Source: Streptomyces sp. NBC_01445 (lineage in GTDB: Bacteria > Actinomycetota > Actinomycetes > Streptomycetales > Streptomycetaceae). Taken from it: a stretch of 64,000 bases of DNA. How positions within the stretch are numbered: position 1 is the stretch's first letter; every line of letters starts with the position of its first letter. The position numbers and the translations under genes are program-made. The DNA is taken from assembly GCF_035918235.1 (NCBI RefSeq), contig NZ_CP109485.1, forward strand, positions 2,604,001 through 2,668,000. The letters are read 5' to 3'. Of this stretch, positions 51,412 through 61,011 are shown piece after piece. A model generated the notes under the pieces. It did not search any database. It was given only the letters and a program-made list of their open reading frames with translations, and was not told the origin of the DNA.

Positions 51412-52665
51412 TTGACCGACAACGTCGTACGTGACGCCTTCTTCGCCCTGCACCACGGACTTCCCCGGCAGGGCCCCGGCTCCGACTCCACCACCCTGCG
51501 GCTCCTCTCCTTCGTGGGGCCGCTGCCCGAGCGCCCGCGCGTGCTCGACCTCGGCTGCGGCCCCGGCCGCTCCGCGCTGCTCCTGGCCGCCGAGACCGGC
51601 GGCGAGGTCACCGCGGTCGACCTCCACGAGCCGTTCCTCGACGAGCTGCGCGCCGCCACGGAGGCGCGGGGCCTCGCGGACCGAATCCACCCCGTCAACG
51701 CCGACATGAGCGAACTCCCCTATCAGGATGCTTCGTTCGATCTGATCTGGGCCGAGAGCTCGGCGTACTCCATCGGCTTCGACAACGCGCTGCGGCGGTG
51801 GAAGCGGCTGCTCGCCCCGGGCGGCACGCTCGTGCTCACCGAGTGCGAGTGGACCGCCGCCGACCCGTCCACCGAGGCGCGGGCCTTCTGGGAGCCGCAG
51901 TACGCGCTGCGGACGGGCGAGGAGAACGTCCGGGCCTGCACCGGCGCCGGGTACTCCGTGCTCGGCGTCCACCGGCAGCCCGAGTCCGACTGGGACGAGT
52001 ACTACGGCCCGCTCGCCGAGCGCGCCGACGCCACGGACCCGCAGGCACCCGGCATGGCCGAGGCCCTCGCGGGCTCCCGCGCCGAACTGGCGATGCGGCG
52101 CGACCACGGCGGGGACTACGGTTACACCGGCTACGCGCTGCGCCCCGCGGCGTCGTGGCCCACGCGGCCGGAGTCGGCCGCCGACATCACGGCCGTCCAC
52201 GCCGTGAACGCCGCCGCCTTCCCGACGGAGGCGGAGGCCGACCTGGTGGACGCCCTGCGGGCGGACACCGACGCGTGGCTGCCCGGCCTGTCGTACGTCG
52301 CCGAGGCGCCGGACGGCACCGTGGCGGCGCACGCGCTGATCACCCGCTGCCTGGTCGGCGGCGCGCCCGCGGCGGCCCTGGCACCCGTCGCGGTACTTCC
52401 GCGATACCAGCGCCGGGGCGCCGGTTCGGCCGTCGTCCGCGCGGTGCTCGACGCGGCACGCGCGCGTGGGGAGCGCCTCGTTCTCGTACTGGGACACCCG
52501 GCGTACTACCCGAAATTCGGCTTCACCCCGGCCTCCGGGTACGGCATCCGGCCCGGATTCGAGGCGCCGGACGAGGCGATGATGGCGCTCGTCCTGGGCG
52601 CGGCGGACGGTTCCTGGCAGGTGCCGCAGGGCACGATCACCTACCCGGCCCCTTTCGGCGTCTGA
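51412..52665 (+). CDS. SAM-dependent methyltransferase-GNAT acetyltransferase fusion
   Basis: A 417-aa fusion. The N-terminal half is a class I methyltransferase with the SAM motif VLDLGCGPGRSALLLA, acidic VDLHE and the LLAPGGTLVLTE strand. The C-terminal half (from about residue 245) is a GNAT acetyltransferase with APVAVLPRYQRRGAGSAVVRAVLD, the acetyl-CoA loop, and GHPAYYPKFGFTPAS. The two activities in one chain imply modification of one substrate. The start is TTG 51412 behind AAGGG. It is preceded by a small leader ORF. Confidence 0.87.
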   Translation: MTDNVVRDAFFALHHGLPRQGPGSDSTTLRLLSFVGPLPERPRVLDLGCGPGRSALLLAAETGGEVTAVDLHEPFLDELRAATEARGLADRIHPVNADMSELPYQDASFDLIWAESSAYSIGFDNALRRWKRLLAPGGTLVLTECEWTAADPSTEARAFWEPQYALRTGEENVRACTGAGYSVLGVHRQPESDWDEYYGPLAERADATDPQAPGMAEALAGSRAELAMRRDHGGDYGYTGYALRPAASWPTRPESAADITAVHAVNAAAFPTEAEADLVDALRADTDAWLPGLSYVAEAPDGTVAAHALITRCLVGGAPAAALAPVAVLPRYQRRGAGSAVVRAVLDAARARGERLVLVLGHPAYYPKFGFTPASGYGIRPGFEAPDEAMMALVLGAADGSWQVPQGTITYPAPFGV

Positions 52666-52780
52666 GCCTGTGCGTGTCCCGCCCGGACCTCCGGGCGGGA
52701 CATGCGGGCGCTGCCAAGTGCCGGGACAGTCTGCCCGGTACGGCAGACTTGGGGTTCGAGGACCGAAGCGAAGGATGGGT

Positions 52781-53374
52781 ATGCCGACCACACCTGCGAC
52801 CGCGGCGAACAGTTCGTCGAACGGCACCGGAGAAGCGATCTTGCTGGAACTCGTGGACGAGGACGGCAGGACGATCGGCACGGCGGAGAAGCTCTCCGCG
52901 CATCAGGCGCCCGGACAGCTGCACAGAGCGTTCTCCGTGTTCCTCTTCGACGAACAGGGCCGGCTGCTGCTCCAGCAGCGCGCGCTCGGCAAGTACCACT
53001 CCCCCGGCGTGTGGTCGAACACGTGCTGCGGGCACCCGTATCCGGGCGAGGCGCCGTTCGCCGCGGCCGCCCGCAGGACGTTCGAGGAGCTGGGGGTCTC
53101 GCCCTCGCTGCTCGCGGAGGCGGGGACGGTGCGCTACAACCACCCGGACCCGGACTCGGGCCTGGTGGAGCAGGAGTTCAACCACCTGTTCGTCGGGATG
53201 GTCCAGGCGCCGCTGCGGCCGGATCCCTCCGAGGTGGGCGAGACCGCGTACGTGACGGCGGAGGAGCTGGCCGTGCGGCACGCCCAGGGGCCGTTCTCGG
53301 CGTGGTTCATGACCGTGCTGGACGCGGCGCGGCCGGCGATCCGGGAGCTGACGGGACCGTCCGCCGGCTGGTGA
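52781..53374 (+). CDS. idi: Isopentenyl-diphosphate delta-isomerase, type I
   Basis: A 197-aa Nudix-fold enzyme with the catalytic Cys in NTCCGHPYPGE and catalytic Glu in EQEFNHLF, plus the FEELGVS Nudix-like helix. It interconverts IPP and DMAPP and so balances the MEP-pathway products used by the hopanoid genes 11 kb away. The ATG at 52781 follows AAGGA at 5 bases; ATG 52775 is two codons earlier. The first 20 residues are disordered. Confidence 0.93.
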   Translation: MPTTPATAANSSSNGTGEAILLELVDEDGRTIGTAEKLSAHQAPGQLHRAFSVFLFDEQGRLLLQQRALGKYHSPGVWSNTCCGHPYPGEAPFAAAARRTFEELGVSPSLLAEAGTVRYNHPDPDSGLVEQEFNHLFVGMVQAPLRPDPSEVGETAYVTAEELAVRHAQGPFSAWFMTVLDAARPAIRELTGPSAGW

Positions 53375-53383
53375 GTCCGCCGC

Positions 53384-53956
53384 TCAGGCGCCGGCGGGCT
53401 TGAGGGGCAGGGCGGCCCAGATCACCTTGCCCCCGCTCGCCGTGTGCTCGACGTCGCACACCCCGCCCGCCTCGCGGGTGACCTCGCGTACGAGGAGGAG
53501 GCCGCGCCCGCCCGTCTGCCCGTCGGTGGCCTCCAGGGCGGTCGGGCGGTAGGGGTGCTCGTCCTCCACGGAGACGCGCACCCACTCGGCGCCGACGGCG
53601 ACCTCCACCGCGAGGACGGGTGAGAGCAGGGCCGCGTGCCGCACGGCGTTGGTGACCAGCTCGGAGACGATGAGCAGCAGTCCCTGAACGAGGTCGTCGG
53701 AGGCGGGTACGCCCTGACGGACCAGCAGGTCACGGACGGCGTGCCGGGCCTGCGGCACGGAAGCGTCGACGGCCTGCGCCGTGAAGCGCCAGACCCCCTC
53801 GTAGGGCAGCGGACTTCCCGGTTGCTGGTCGGGGGGCGCTCCCCCAGTGTCTTGAGGACTCGGGCGGGACCCCCACCCCTGGTCGCTCATCGTCCGGTCG
53901 CCGCCCTTGCGCTCGATTGTCACCACACATCGAGTGTTGGGAATCCACTGGTCCAT
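53384..53956 (-). CDS. ATP-binding protein (RsbW/SpoIIAB-like HATPase)
   Basis: A 190-aa protein with a HATPase_c_2 domain: LLLIVSELVTNAVRHA (N-box), VRVSVEDEHPYRP and GQTGGRGLLLVREV (G-boxes). Such stand-alone ATPase-fold proteins act as anti-sigma factors or kinases in partner-switching systems; over 40 are typical in Streptomyces. The ATG at 53956 is the longest start. ATG 53890 (MSDQGWG) gives a tighter family N-terminus and better codon bias, so the true start is open. It is convergent with idi. Confidence 0.8.
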   Translation of the reverse strand: MDQWIPNTRCVVTIERKGGDRTMSDQGWGSRPSPQDTGGAPPDQQPGSPLPYEGVWRFTAQAVDASVPQARHAVRDLLVRQGVPASDDLVQGLLLIVSELVTNAVRHAALLSPVLAVEVAVGAEWVRVSVEDEHPYRPTALEATDGQTGGRGLLLVREVTREAGGVCDVEHTASGGKVIWAALPLKPAGA

Positions 53957-54064
53957 ACCGAATGACTGACCAGAAGTCAGCGAGTATCGACGTAATTTGA
54001 CCGTTGGCGTATGACAGCGTCAGGTGTGCGACCGATCCTGCCGTTCTAGTTCCCTCTTCCATGG

Positions 54065-54697
54065 CTATTCAGGTTGTACGTGTTTGGACTCGTCATCGGC
54101 CGTCATGAGCCCCACGACGCGTCGGCCGCCGAGCCCGGTGGCGAGCAGGCCCAGGCCGTCGAAGAGCAGCGCGAGCGAGAAGAAGCAACCGATGACGTAG
54201 CGGCTGCTGCTCGGCCAGTTACCGAGGACGAGGACGCCGAGCAGGATGCCGAAGGCGCCCTGCACGAGCGTCCAGCCGAACTGGGGCCCACGCACCACGA
54301 GCCCGCCGACCAGCCGGAACACGCCACCGGTGAGGAACAGCAGCGCCGCGAACATGGTGAGCGCCTCGGCCGTGCCCTCCGGGTGACGGATCACCACGAC
54401 GCCCGCGGCGAGGTTGAGCGCGGCGACGACGACGCCCAGCCAGAAGAAATTGGTGCCCCTCGACTGGATGGCGTGCAGGAGGCCGACGACACCGCCGATG
54501 AGCAGCAGCCAGCCGAAAAGGAGCATCGACGTCAGCGTGGCGACACCGGTGTAGACGAGGCCCACGAGTCCGGCGATCACGAGGACGCCGCCGAGTCCGG
54601 CGATCCAGCCGAATCCGCGCCGCAGCTTCTTCGAGCCCGTCGCCGGATCGGCCCCTTCGTGATGGGACCGTGCGTCTCTGTGGTGTGACCGTGCCAT
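54065..54697 (-). CDS. DUF308 (HdeD-like) membrane protein
   Basis: A 210-aa membrane protein with six helices in three DUF308 repeats, for example WIAGLGGVLVIAGLVGLVYTG, LGVVVAALNLAAGVVVI and LVQGAFGILLGVLVLG. The His-rich N-terminus (ARSHHRDARSHHEGAD) is unusual. HdeD proteins are linked to acid resistance in enterics; the actinobacterial role is unknown. The ATG at 54697 has GAGGAGG upstream. It is divergent from the enoyl-CoA hydratase gene. Confidence 0.88.
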   Translation of the reverse strand: MARSHHRDARSHHEGADPATGSKKLRRGFGWIAGLGGVLVIAGLVGLVYTGVATLTSMLLFGWLLLIGGVVGLLHAIQSRGTNFFWLGVVVAALNLAAGVVVIRHPEGTAEALTMFAALLFLTGGVFRLVGGLVVRGPQFGWTLVQGAFGILLGVLVLGNWPSSSRYVIGCFFSLALLFDGLGLLATGLGGRRVVGLMTADDESKHVQPE

Positions 54698-54762
54698 GAC
54701 GCCTCCTCGCCGGTCACCCCTTCTTGATCGTACGTTCGAGGCATGCGGATAGCATCCGGCGC

Positions 54763-55521
54763 ATGTCGCACACACCGCCGCAGCTCACGCACTCGGTCAC
54801 CGACGGCATCGCCACCGTCGTCATCGACCACGCCGCCAAACGGAACGCGATGACGGACGGCATGTGGCGCTCGCTGCCGCCGCTGCTCGCTTCCCTCGAC
54901 GCCGATCCTGCGGTGCGGGTGCTTGTGCTGACCGGGGCCGGCGGGACGTTCTGCGCGGGCGCCGACATCTCCACGCTCGGCGGCTCGGGGTCGCGGGCGC
55001 AGGAACTCGCGGTCGCGGCCGAGGAGGCGCTCGCGGCCTTCGCCAAGCCGACGCTGGCCGCCGTGCGCGGGTACTGCGTGGGCGGCGGCTGCCAGCTGGC
55101 GGCGGCCTGTGACCTGCGGTTCGCGGCCGAGGACGCGCTGTTCGGGGTCACGCCGTCGAAGCTGGGGATCGTGTACCCGGCGGGCTCGACGCGCCGCCTC
55201 GCCTCTCTGGTGGGCCCCGCGACGGCCAAGTACCTGTTGTTCTCGGGCGAGTTGATCGGTACGGAGCGTGCCCTGCGGACCGGGCTCGTGGACGAGGTGC
55301 TCGCCGGGGACGAACTGGACAAGCGGGTCGGCGAGTTCGCTCGGATTCTCGGTGAGCGCTCGCAGCTGACGCAGGCCGCGGCGAAGGATTTCGCCGACGG
55401 CCACGTGGAGCGGGCCGCACACTGGGCCGAGCAGGCGCGCGGGAGCGGCGACACCGCGGAGGGCGTCGCCGCGTTCCTGGAGCGCAGGAAGCCGCGCTTC
55501 ACCTGGACCACGTCGGGATGA
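54763..55521 (+). CDS. Enoyl-CoA hydratase/isomerase family protein
   Basis: A 252-aa crotonase-fold enzyme with the oxyanion-hole segments TGAGGTFCAGADISTLG and AAVRGYCVGGGCQLAAACDLR, then LGIVYPAGSTRRL. It would hydrate or isomerise an enoyl-CoA; the chain length is unknown. The ATG at 54763 lies 6 bases after a TAGCAT box without a Shine-Dalgarno sequence, so leaderless translation is likely. The longer TTG start at 54724 is not preferred. Confidence 0.9.
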   Translation: MSHTPPQLTHSVTDGIATVVIDHAAKRNAMTDGMWRSLPPLLASLDADPAVRVLVLTGAGGTFCAGADISTLGGSGSRAQELAVAAEEALAAFAKPTLAAVRGYCVGGGCQLAAACDLRFAAEDALFGVTPSKLGIVYPAGSTRRLASLVGPATAKYLLFSGELIGTERALRTGLVDEVLAGDELDKRVGEFARILGERSQLTQAAAKDFADGHVERAAHWAEQARGSGDTAEGVAAFLERRKPRFTWTTSG

Positions 55522-55564
55522 AGCGGGTCGCCTCGACCGCGTCAGGATGAAACGGCTGTCCCGG

Positions 55565-55620
55565 CCTACGCACGGAGAAGGCGGCTCTCTGCACTACGCC
55601 TGGAGAAAGCGGCTCTCCGC
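55565..55620. repeat. Degenerate tandem duplication of the 3' end of the DJ-1 gene
   Basis: CCTACGCACGGAGAAGGCGG (55565 onward) resembles ACTACGCCTGGAGAAAGCGG (55593 onward) at most positions, in about 28-base units. A second pair, CGTCGGGATGAAGCGG and CGTCAGGATGAAACGG, lies at 55511-55526 and 55540-55555. The two pairs look like separate local duplications. Confidence 0.7.
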
Positions 55621-56229
55621 GCGGAACTTCTCCACGAGGTGCGCGGGGGCCTTCTCGGGCGAACCCGCGTCGTACGGCGGCTGCGGGTCGTACTCGGTGA
55701 GCAGCTGTACGGCCTGCGCGTGCTCGTCGCCCGCGATCGTGCCGACGAGGGTCAGGCCCATGTCGATGCCGGAGGAAACCCCGGCGGCGGTGACGTACTT
55801 GCCGTCGACGACGACCCGTTCGCCCGTCGGCTCGGCGCCGAACTTCTTCAGGGCGTCGAGCGCCAGCCAGTGCGACGTCGCGCGCCGGCCGTCCAGCAGA
55901 CCGGCGGCGGCGAGGAGCAGCGACCCCGTGCACACGGAGGTCGTCCAGGTGCTGGTGGCGTCGGCGGCACGCAGCCAGTCGAGCAGGACCTCGTTCTCCA
56001 TCTGCGCGCTCTGGCCCGGCCCGCCGGGGACGATGACGATGTCCGGGTCGGTCAGCTCCGAGAGCGTCTTGTCGGCAGTCAGGGCGAGCCGTCCGGTGTC
56101 CGACCGCACGGGTCCGGTCCGCTCGGCGACGAAGGTGAGTTCCGCGTCGGGGAGCCTGCCGAGCGTCTCGTAGGGGCCGACGGCGTCGAGCGCGGTGAAG
56201 CGGTCGAAAAGGACGATGGCGATCTTCAT
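55594..56229 (-). CDS. DJ-1/PfpI family protein
   Basis: A 211-aa class I glutamine-amidotransferase-like protein with VLFDRFTALDAVGPYETLGR, VPGGPGQSAQM and the nucleophile Cys in TSVCTGSLLLAAAGLL. The family includes isonitrile hydratases and glyoxalases; the activity is not assigned. It is followed upstream by a GlxA regulator with the same fold. The 3' end, including the stop codon, is duplicated in the adjacent 28 bases. Confidence 0.88.
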   Translation of the reverse strand: MKIAIVLFDRFTALDAVGPYETLGRLPDAELTFVAERTGPVRSDTGRLALTADKTLSELTDPDIVIVPGGPGQSAQMENEVLLDWLRAADATSTWTTSVCTGSLLLAAAGLLDGRRATSHWLALDALKKFGAEPTGERVVVDGKYVTAAGVSSGIDMGLTLVGTIAGDEHAQAVQLLTEYDPQPPYDAGSPEKAPAHLVEKFRAESRFLQA

Positions 56230-56243
56230 CGGGTGCCTTTCGG

Positions 56244-57251
56244 TCAGGAATGGGTGGGCTCGGACGGGCGCCGGCCCGTTGTGCGGGTTCCAGGTGCGCA
56301 GAAGCGGCGGCGGTACTCGGCCGGGGACGCGCCGAGCGCTCTGGTGAAGGCGCGGCGCATCGCCTCGGGGGTGCCGTAGCCACAGGTGCGGGAGATCTCC
56401 TCGACGCCGTCGGAGGTGTCCTCCAGGAGGCGGCGTGCCTGTTCGAGGCGGACCAGGTCGACGTACCGGCCCGGGGTCATGCCGGTCTCGGCCTGGAAGG
56501 CGCGGGCGAAGTGGCGCGGCGAGAGGCGGGCGCGGGAGGCGAGCGACTCGACGGAGAGGTCGTCGTCGGGGTGCTCGGTGATCCAGTGCTGGACCTCGCG
56601 CAGCGGTTCGCGCCGCGCGGTCTGGGCGGAGAGCTGGGCACTGAACTGGGCCTGGTTTCCCGGGCGTCGCAGGAACACGACGAGGTGGCGGGCGACCGTC
56701 AGCGCGGTGTCGCGGCCGTGGTCCTCCTCGACGAGCGCGAGGGCGAGGTCGATGCCCGCGGTGACGCCGGCCGAGGTCGCCACGTTCCCGTCGCGTACGT
56801 AGATGGGGTCCGGGTCGACCTCGACGGCCGGGTGGTCGCGGGCGAGGCGCTCGCAGTACGCCCAGTGCGTGGTCACCCGGCGGCCATCGAGCAGGCCAGC
56901 CTCGGCGAGCAGGATGGCGCCCGTGCAGACGGAGACGAGGCGCTGCGCGCGCGGGCCGTGCTCCCGCAGCCAGGCGGTCAGGCGCGGATCCGGGCGGCGC
57001 GTGCCCCGGCCGCCGGGGACGAGGAGCGTGTGCGGGGCGGGCGCGTCGGCGAGTGCGTGGTCGGGAACGAGCGTGAGCCCGCTGGAGGTGCGGACGGGCC
57101 TGCCGTCGAGGGAGGCCGTGCGGATGCGGTACGTGTCCCCGGGGCGCGGGCCCCGGCAGAGGGCGGCTCCGGCGAAGACCTCTGCCGGGCCGGTCACGTC
57201 CAGGCTCTGGACGTCGTCGAACAACGGGATGAGCACGGTGCGGGCGGCCAT
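56244..57251 (-). CDS. GlxA family AraC-type transcriptional regulator
   Basis: A 335-aa protein with an N-terminal DJ-1/PfpI-like domain (VLIPLFDDVQSLDVTGPAEVF, VSVCTGAILLAEAGLL). The C-terminal AraC HTH has LSVESLASRARLSPRHFARAFQ and SRTCGYGTPEAMRRAF. It lies just before the DJ-1/PfpI enzyme gene on the same strand (14-bp gap) and probably controls it. The ATG at 57251 is chosen because it begins the conserved domain; the frame is open to 57392. Its Cys may bind a ligand without catalysis. Confidence 0.88.
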   Translation of the reverse strand: MAARTVLIPLFDDVQSLDVTGPAEVFAGAALCRGPRPGDTYRIRTASLDGRPVRTSSGLTLVPDHALADAPAPHTLLVPGGRGTRRPDPRLTAWLREHGPRAQRLVSVCTGAILLAEAGLLDGRRVTTHWAYCERLARDHPAVEVDPDPIYVRDGNVATSAGVTAGIDLALALVEEDHGRDTALTVARHLVVFLRRPGNQAQFSAQLSAQTARREPLREVQHWITEHPDDDLSVESLASRARLSPRHFARAFQAETGMTPGRYVDLVRLEQARRLLEDTSDGVEEISRTCGYGTPEAMRRAFTRALGASPAEYRRRFCAPGTRTTGRRPSEPTHS

Positions 57252-57412
57252 ACGGCCAGTCTTCGGGTACGGAGGGACGGCCGCAATGACGAGCACCCCA
57301 CCTTTGCTGCCATCGCGCGCCTGACGTGGTGGGAGCGGTTCGGTGAATGGTCTGGCGAACGGTCCGCGCCCCGCACGTTCCGCCCGTACCAACCAGTCGG
57401 TAACGTACTCGC

Positions 57413-58282
57413 ATGACGACCTCCCCGGACCCCCGCGCCGCCCGCCGCTGCCACAACATGCTCAACCCGTTCCACTCGATGCACTACTTCTCGCCCGACC
57501 TGGGCAAGGAGCTGGGCGCCATCGGGATCACCCACCGGAGCGCGGCGTACTTCGCGGCCCGCGCGGCGGCGATGGGGGCCGTCGGTGCCGGGACCGTGAC
57601 GGCGACCTTCTACAACTTCAAGCACGAGCTCGTCGCCGAACACGTGCCCGCGGTGTGGGAAACGGCCTCCCCGGAGACGGTCCTCGCGGCACGCGCGCGT
57701 GCCGTCGACTCGACGCTGCGCAGGCTCCTGGGCGACGAGATCGTGGCCTCCCCGGAGATGGCCGAGGCCGCCGCTCTCGCGCTTCGGGCCACGGAGGCCT
57801 GCACCCGCCACGCCCGGCCGCTGTACGCCGCCCACGCCGACCTGCCGGTCCCCGAGGAGCCGCACCTCGCGTACTGGCACGCCGCCACGCTGCTGCGCGA
57901 GCACCGCGGCGACGGGCATCTGGCCGCGCTGCTCGCCGCTGACCTCGACCCCGTCGAGGCGCTGGTGAGTCATGTCGCGACCGGCAAGGGCATGGCCCCG
58001 AAGTGGCTGCTCGCCACGCGCGGCTGGACCCGCGAGGAGTTCGACGCGGCCGCCGACCGGCTGCGGGAGCGCAAGGTGCTCGACGCGCAGGGCGAGTTGA
58101 CCGAACTCGGTGCGGCGCTGCGCCACGACCTGGAGGCGCAGACCGACCGGCTCGACCGGGAGCCGTACGCGCACCTGGGCGAGGCGGGCGTGGCCCGGCT
58201 CACGGAGCTGGCGGGCGGTTTCATGGGCACCGCTCTCGGCGCGGGCGCGTTCCCCGCCGACCTGATCGGCAAGGCCGCCTGA
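57413..58282 (+). CDS. SCO6745 family protein (winged-helix-like)
   Basis: A 289-aa protein recognised as the SCO6745 family, starting [20 protein letters not shown]. The C-terminal part has a winged-helix-like pattern ([20 protein letters not shown]). The function is unknown. The ATG lies 6 bases after a TAACGT box with no Shine-Dalgarno sequence, so the transcript is probably leaderless. Confidence 0.85.
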   Translation: MTTSPDPRAARRCHNMLNPFHSMHYFSPDLGKELGAIGITHRSAAYFAARAAAMGAVGAGTVTATFYNFKHELVAEHVPAVWETASPETVLAARARAVDSTLRRLLGDEIVASPEMAEAAALALRATEACTRHARPLYAAHADLPVPEEPHLAYWHAATLLREHRGDGHLAALLAADLDPVEALVSHVATGKGMAPKWLLATRGWTREEFDAAADRLRERKVLDAQGELTELGAALRHDLEAQTDRLDREPYAHLGEAGVARLTELAGGFMGTALGAGAFPADLIGKAA

Positions 58283-58382
58283 ACGGACACCCGGCGCCGG
58301 CAGGCCGGTGGGCTGCCCCCCGTTGTCGGCGCCACCTGCCACAATTGCCGCGCACCCTCAGTTGAGAAGGCGGTACGGCATC

Positions 58383-60869
58383 GTGGCAACACCCAGCGCA
58401 GGTCCCATCACGGGGTCCATCGAAGGCAGGATTGCCGAGGAGCTCGGCGTACGGGAGCGGCAGGTGAAGGCCGCCGTCGAGCTGCTCGACGGCGGTTCGA
58501 CGGTCCCGTTCATCGCGCGCTACCGCAAGGAAGCGACCGAGATGCTCGACGACGCGCAGCTGCGCACGCTCGAGGAGCGGCTGCGCTATCTGCGGGAGCT
58601 GGAGGAGCGGCGTGCGGCGGTCCTCGACTCGGTCAGGGAACAGGGCAAGCTGACCGACGAGTTGGCGGCGCAGATCATGGCCGCCGAGACCAAGGCGCGC
58701 CTCGAGGACATCTATCTGCCGTTCAAGCCGAAGCGCCGCACCAAGGCGCAGATCGCGCGCGAGGCGGGGCTGGAGCCGCTGGCGGACGGGCTGCTCGGGG
58801 ACCCCACGGTGGAACCGGCCGCCGCGGCGGCCGCGTTCGTCGACGCCGACAAGGGTGTCGCGGACGCGCAGGCCGCGCTCGACGGCGCCCGCGCCATCCT
58901 CACCGAGCGCTTCTCCGAGGACGCCGACCTGATCGGCGAGCTGCGTGAGCGCATGTGGGGCCGGGGTCAGCTGGCCGCCAAGGTCCGCGAGGGCAAGGAG
59001 GAGGCGGGCGCCAAGTTCGCCGACTACTTCGACTTCTCGGAGCCGTTCACCGCGCTGCCCTCCCACCGGATCCTCGCGATGCTCCGCGGCGAGAAGGAGG
59101 ACATCCTCGACCTGGCCCTGGAGCCGGAGGAGCCGGGCGACGTCGCCGGTGGCCCGTCCTCGTACGAGCCGATCGTCGCGGACCGGTTCGGGATCAGGAA
59201 CCAGGGGCGGCCCGGGGACAAGTGGCTGTCCGACACGGTGCGCTGGGCCTGGCGGACCCGCATCCTGGTGCACCTCGGCCTCGATCTGCGGCTGCGGCTG
59301 CGCACGGCCGCGGAGGACGAGGCCGTGCAGGTCTTCGCGGCGAACCTGCGGGACCTGCTGCTCGCCGCCCCGGCGGGCACGCGCGCGACGCTGGGCCTCG
59401 ACCCCGGCTTCCGTACGGGCGTGAAGGTCGCGGTCGTCGACGCGACGGGCAAGGTCGTGGCGACGGACGTCATCCACCCGCACGTGCCCGCGAACCGGTG
59501 GGACGAGGCGCTGGCCAAGCTGGCCCGCCTCGCGGCCCAGCACTCGGTCGACCTGATCGCGATCGGGAACGGCACGGCGTCGCGCGAGACCGACAAGCTC
59601 GCCGGTGAACTCATCACCAAGCACCCGGAGTTGAACCTCACCAAGGTGATGGTGTCGGAGGCTGGCGCGTCGGTGTACTCGGCGTCGGCCTTCGCCTCGC
59701 AGGAGCTGCCCGACATGGACGTGTCGCTGCGCGGCGCCGTGTCGATCGCCCGCCGCCTCCAGGACCCGCTGGCCGAGCTGGTGAAGATCGACCCGAAGTC
59801 GATCGGTGTCGGCCAGTACCAGCACGACCTGTCCGAGGTGAAGCTGTCGCGCTCCCTGGACGCGGTCGTCGAGGACTGTGTGAACGGCGTGGGCGTGGAC
59901 GTGAACACGGCGTCCGCTCCCCTCCTCGCCCGCGTGTCCGGCATCGGCTCGGGCCTCGCGGAGAACATCGTGGCGCACCGCGACGCGAACGGCCCGTTCA
60001 CCTCCCGCAAGGGCCTCAAGGACGTGTCCCGGCTGGGCCCGAAGGCGTACGAGCAGTGCGCGGGCTTCCTGCGGATCCGCGGCGGCGACGACCCGCTCGA
60101 CGCGTCGTCCGTGCACCCGGAGGCGTACCCCGTGGTCCGGCGCATGGTGAAGACGACGGGCGGCGAGGTCGCGTCCCTGATCGGGAACGCGGCGGCGCTG
60201 CGCGGGCTGCGGCCGGCCGAGTTCGTGGACGACAAGTTCGGTCTGCCGACGGTCTCGGACATCCTGAAGGAGCTGGAGAAGCCGGGGCGCGACCCGCGTC
60301 CCGCCTTCAAGACGGCGACCTTCAAGGACGGCGTCGAGAAGATCTCCGACCTGGCCTCCGGGATGGTGCTCGAGGGCGTCGTGACGAATGTGGCGGCGTT
60401 CGGCGCGTTCGTGGACGTCGGTGTGCACCAGGACGGGCTCGTGCATGTGTCCGCGATGTCGAAGACGTTCGTGAAGGACCCGCGGGACGTCGTGAAGTCG
60501 GGCGACATCGTCAAGGTGAAGGTCCTCGACGTGGACATCCCGCGCAAGCGCATCTCGCTGACGCTGCGTCTCGACGACGAGGCGGCGACGGGCGAGCCGG
60601 GCGCCGGTGGCGGGGCCGGTGCTGGTGCCGGTGGCGGCCGCCGGGAGCGTGGCGGACGCCCGCCGCAGCAGCGAGGGCAGCAGCGCCAGGGGCAGGGCGG
60701 CCAGGCACAGGGCAGCCAGGGTCAGGGCGGCCAGGGCCGACGCCAGCAGGGCCAGGGCCAGCAGTCCCAGGGGCAGCGGCGCGGTGGCGCGTCCGCGCCG
60801 GCGCCCGCGAACAGTGAGATGGCCGAGGCGCTGCGCCGCGCGGGCCTGCTCGACCCGAAGGGGCGCTGA
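58383..60869 (+). CDS. tex: Tex family RNA-binding transcription accessory protein
   Basis: An 828-aa Tex protein with the N-terminal domain ([20 protein letters not shown]), the YqgF-like fold ([17 protein letters not shown]), HhH motifs ([20 protein letters not shown]) and a C-terminal S1 domain ([21 protein letters not shown], then [10 protein letters not shown]). The last 60 residues are Gln/Gly/Arg-rich, encoded by a slightly repetitive stretch. Tex proteins bind nucleic acid and affect transcription. GTG 58383 has GAGAAGG upstream. A strong terminator follows. Confidence 0.93.
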   Translation: MATPSAGPITGSIEGRIAEELGVRERQVKAAVELLDGGSTVPFIARYRKEATEMLDDAQLRTLEERLRYLRELEERRAAVLDSVREQGKLTDELAAQIMAAETKARLEDIYLPFKPKRRTKAQIAREAGLEPLADGLLGDPTVEPAAAAAAFVDADKGVADAQAALDGARAILTERFSEDADLIGELRERMWGRGQLAAKVREGKEEAGAKFADYFDFSEPFTALPSHRILAMLRGEKEDILDLALEPEEPGDVAGGPSSYEPIVADRFGIRNQGRPGDKWLSDTVRWAWRTRILVHLGLDLRLRLRTAAEDEAVQVFAANLRDLLLAAPAGTRATLGLDPGFRTGVKVAVVDATGKVVATDVIHPHVPANRWDEALAKLARLAAQHSVDLIAIGNGTASRETDKLAGELITKHPELNLTKVMVSEAGASVYSASAFASQELPDMDVSLRGAVSIARRLQDPLAELVKIDPKSIGVGQYQHDLSEVKLSRSLDAVVEDCVNGVGVDVNTASAPLLARVSGIGSGLAENIVAHRDANGPFTSRKGLKDVSRLGPKAYEQCAGFLRIRGGDDPLDASSVHPEAYPVVRRMVKTTGGEVASLIGNAAALRGLRPAEFVDDKFGLPTVSDILKELEKPGRDPRPAFKTATFKDGVEKISDLASGMVLEGVVTNVAAFGAFVDVGVHQDGLVHVSAMSKTFVKDPRDVVKSGDIVKVKVLDVDIPRKRISLTLRLDDEAATGEPGAGGGAGAGAGGGRRERGGRPPQQRGQQRQGQGGQAQGSQGQGGQGRRQQGQGQQSQGQRRGGASAPAPANSEMAEALRRAGLLDPKGR

Positions 60870-60873
60870 CACA

Positions 60874-60910
60874 CCCGGGGCCGGTCACCACGCAGGTGAC
60901 CGGCCCCGGG
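60874..60910. terminator. Strong terminator after tex
   Basis: CCCGGGGCCGGTCACC pairs with GGTGACCGGCCCCGGG (16-bp arms) around ACGCA, directly after the tex stop. It also lies beyond the convergent ABC-F gene stop, so it may act both ways. Confidence 0.9.
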
Positions 60911-61011
60911 CAGCGCGTCAACGCGGGCGGCCCATGCAGACGCGGCCCGCACACATCGGCCCGGCGCCGCGCGTCTGCCCACGCGGCACCCGTCGGCCCA
61001 TGCGGCGCACC

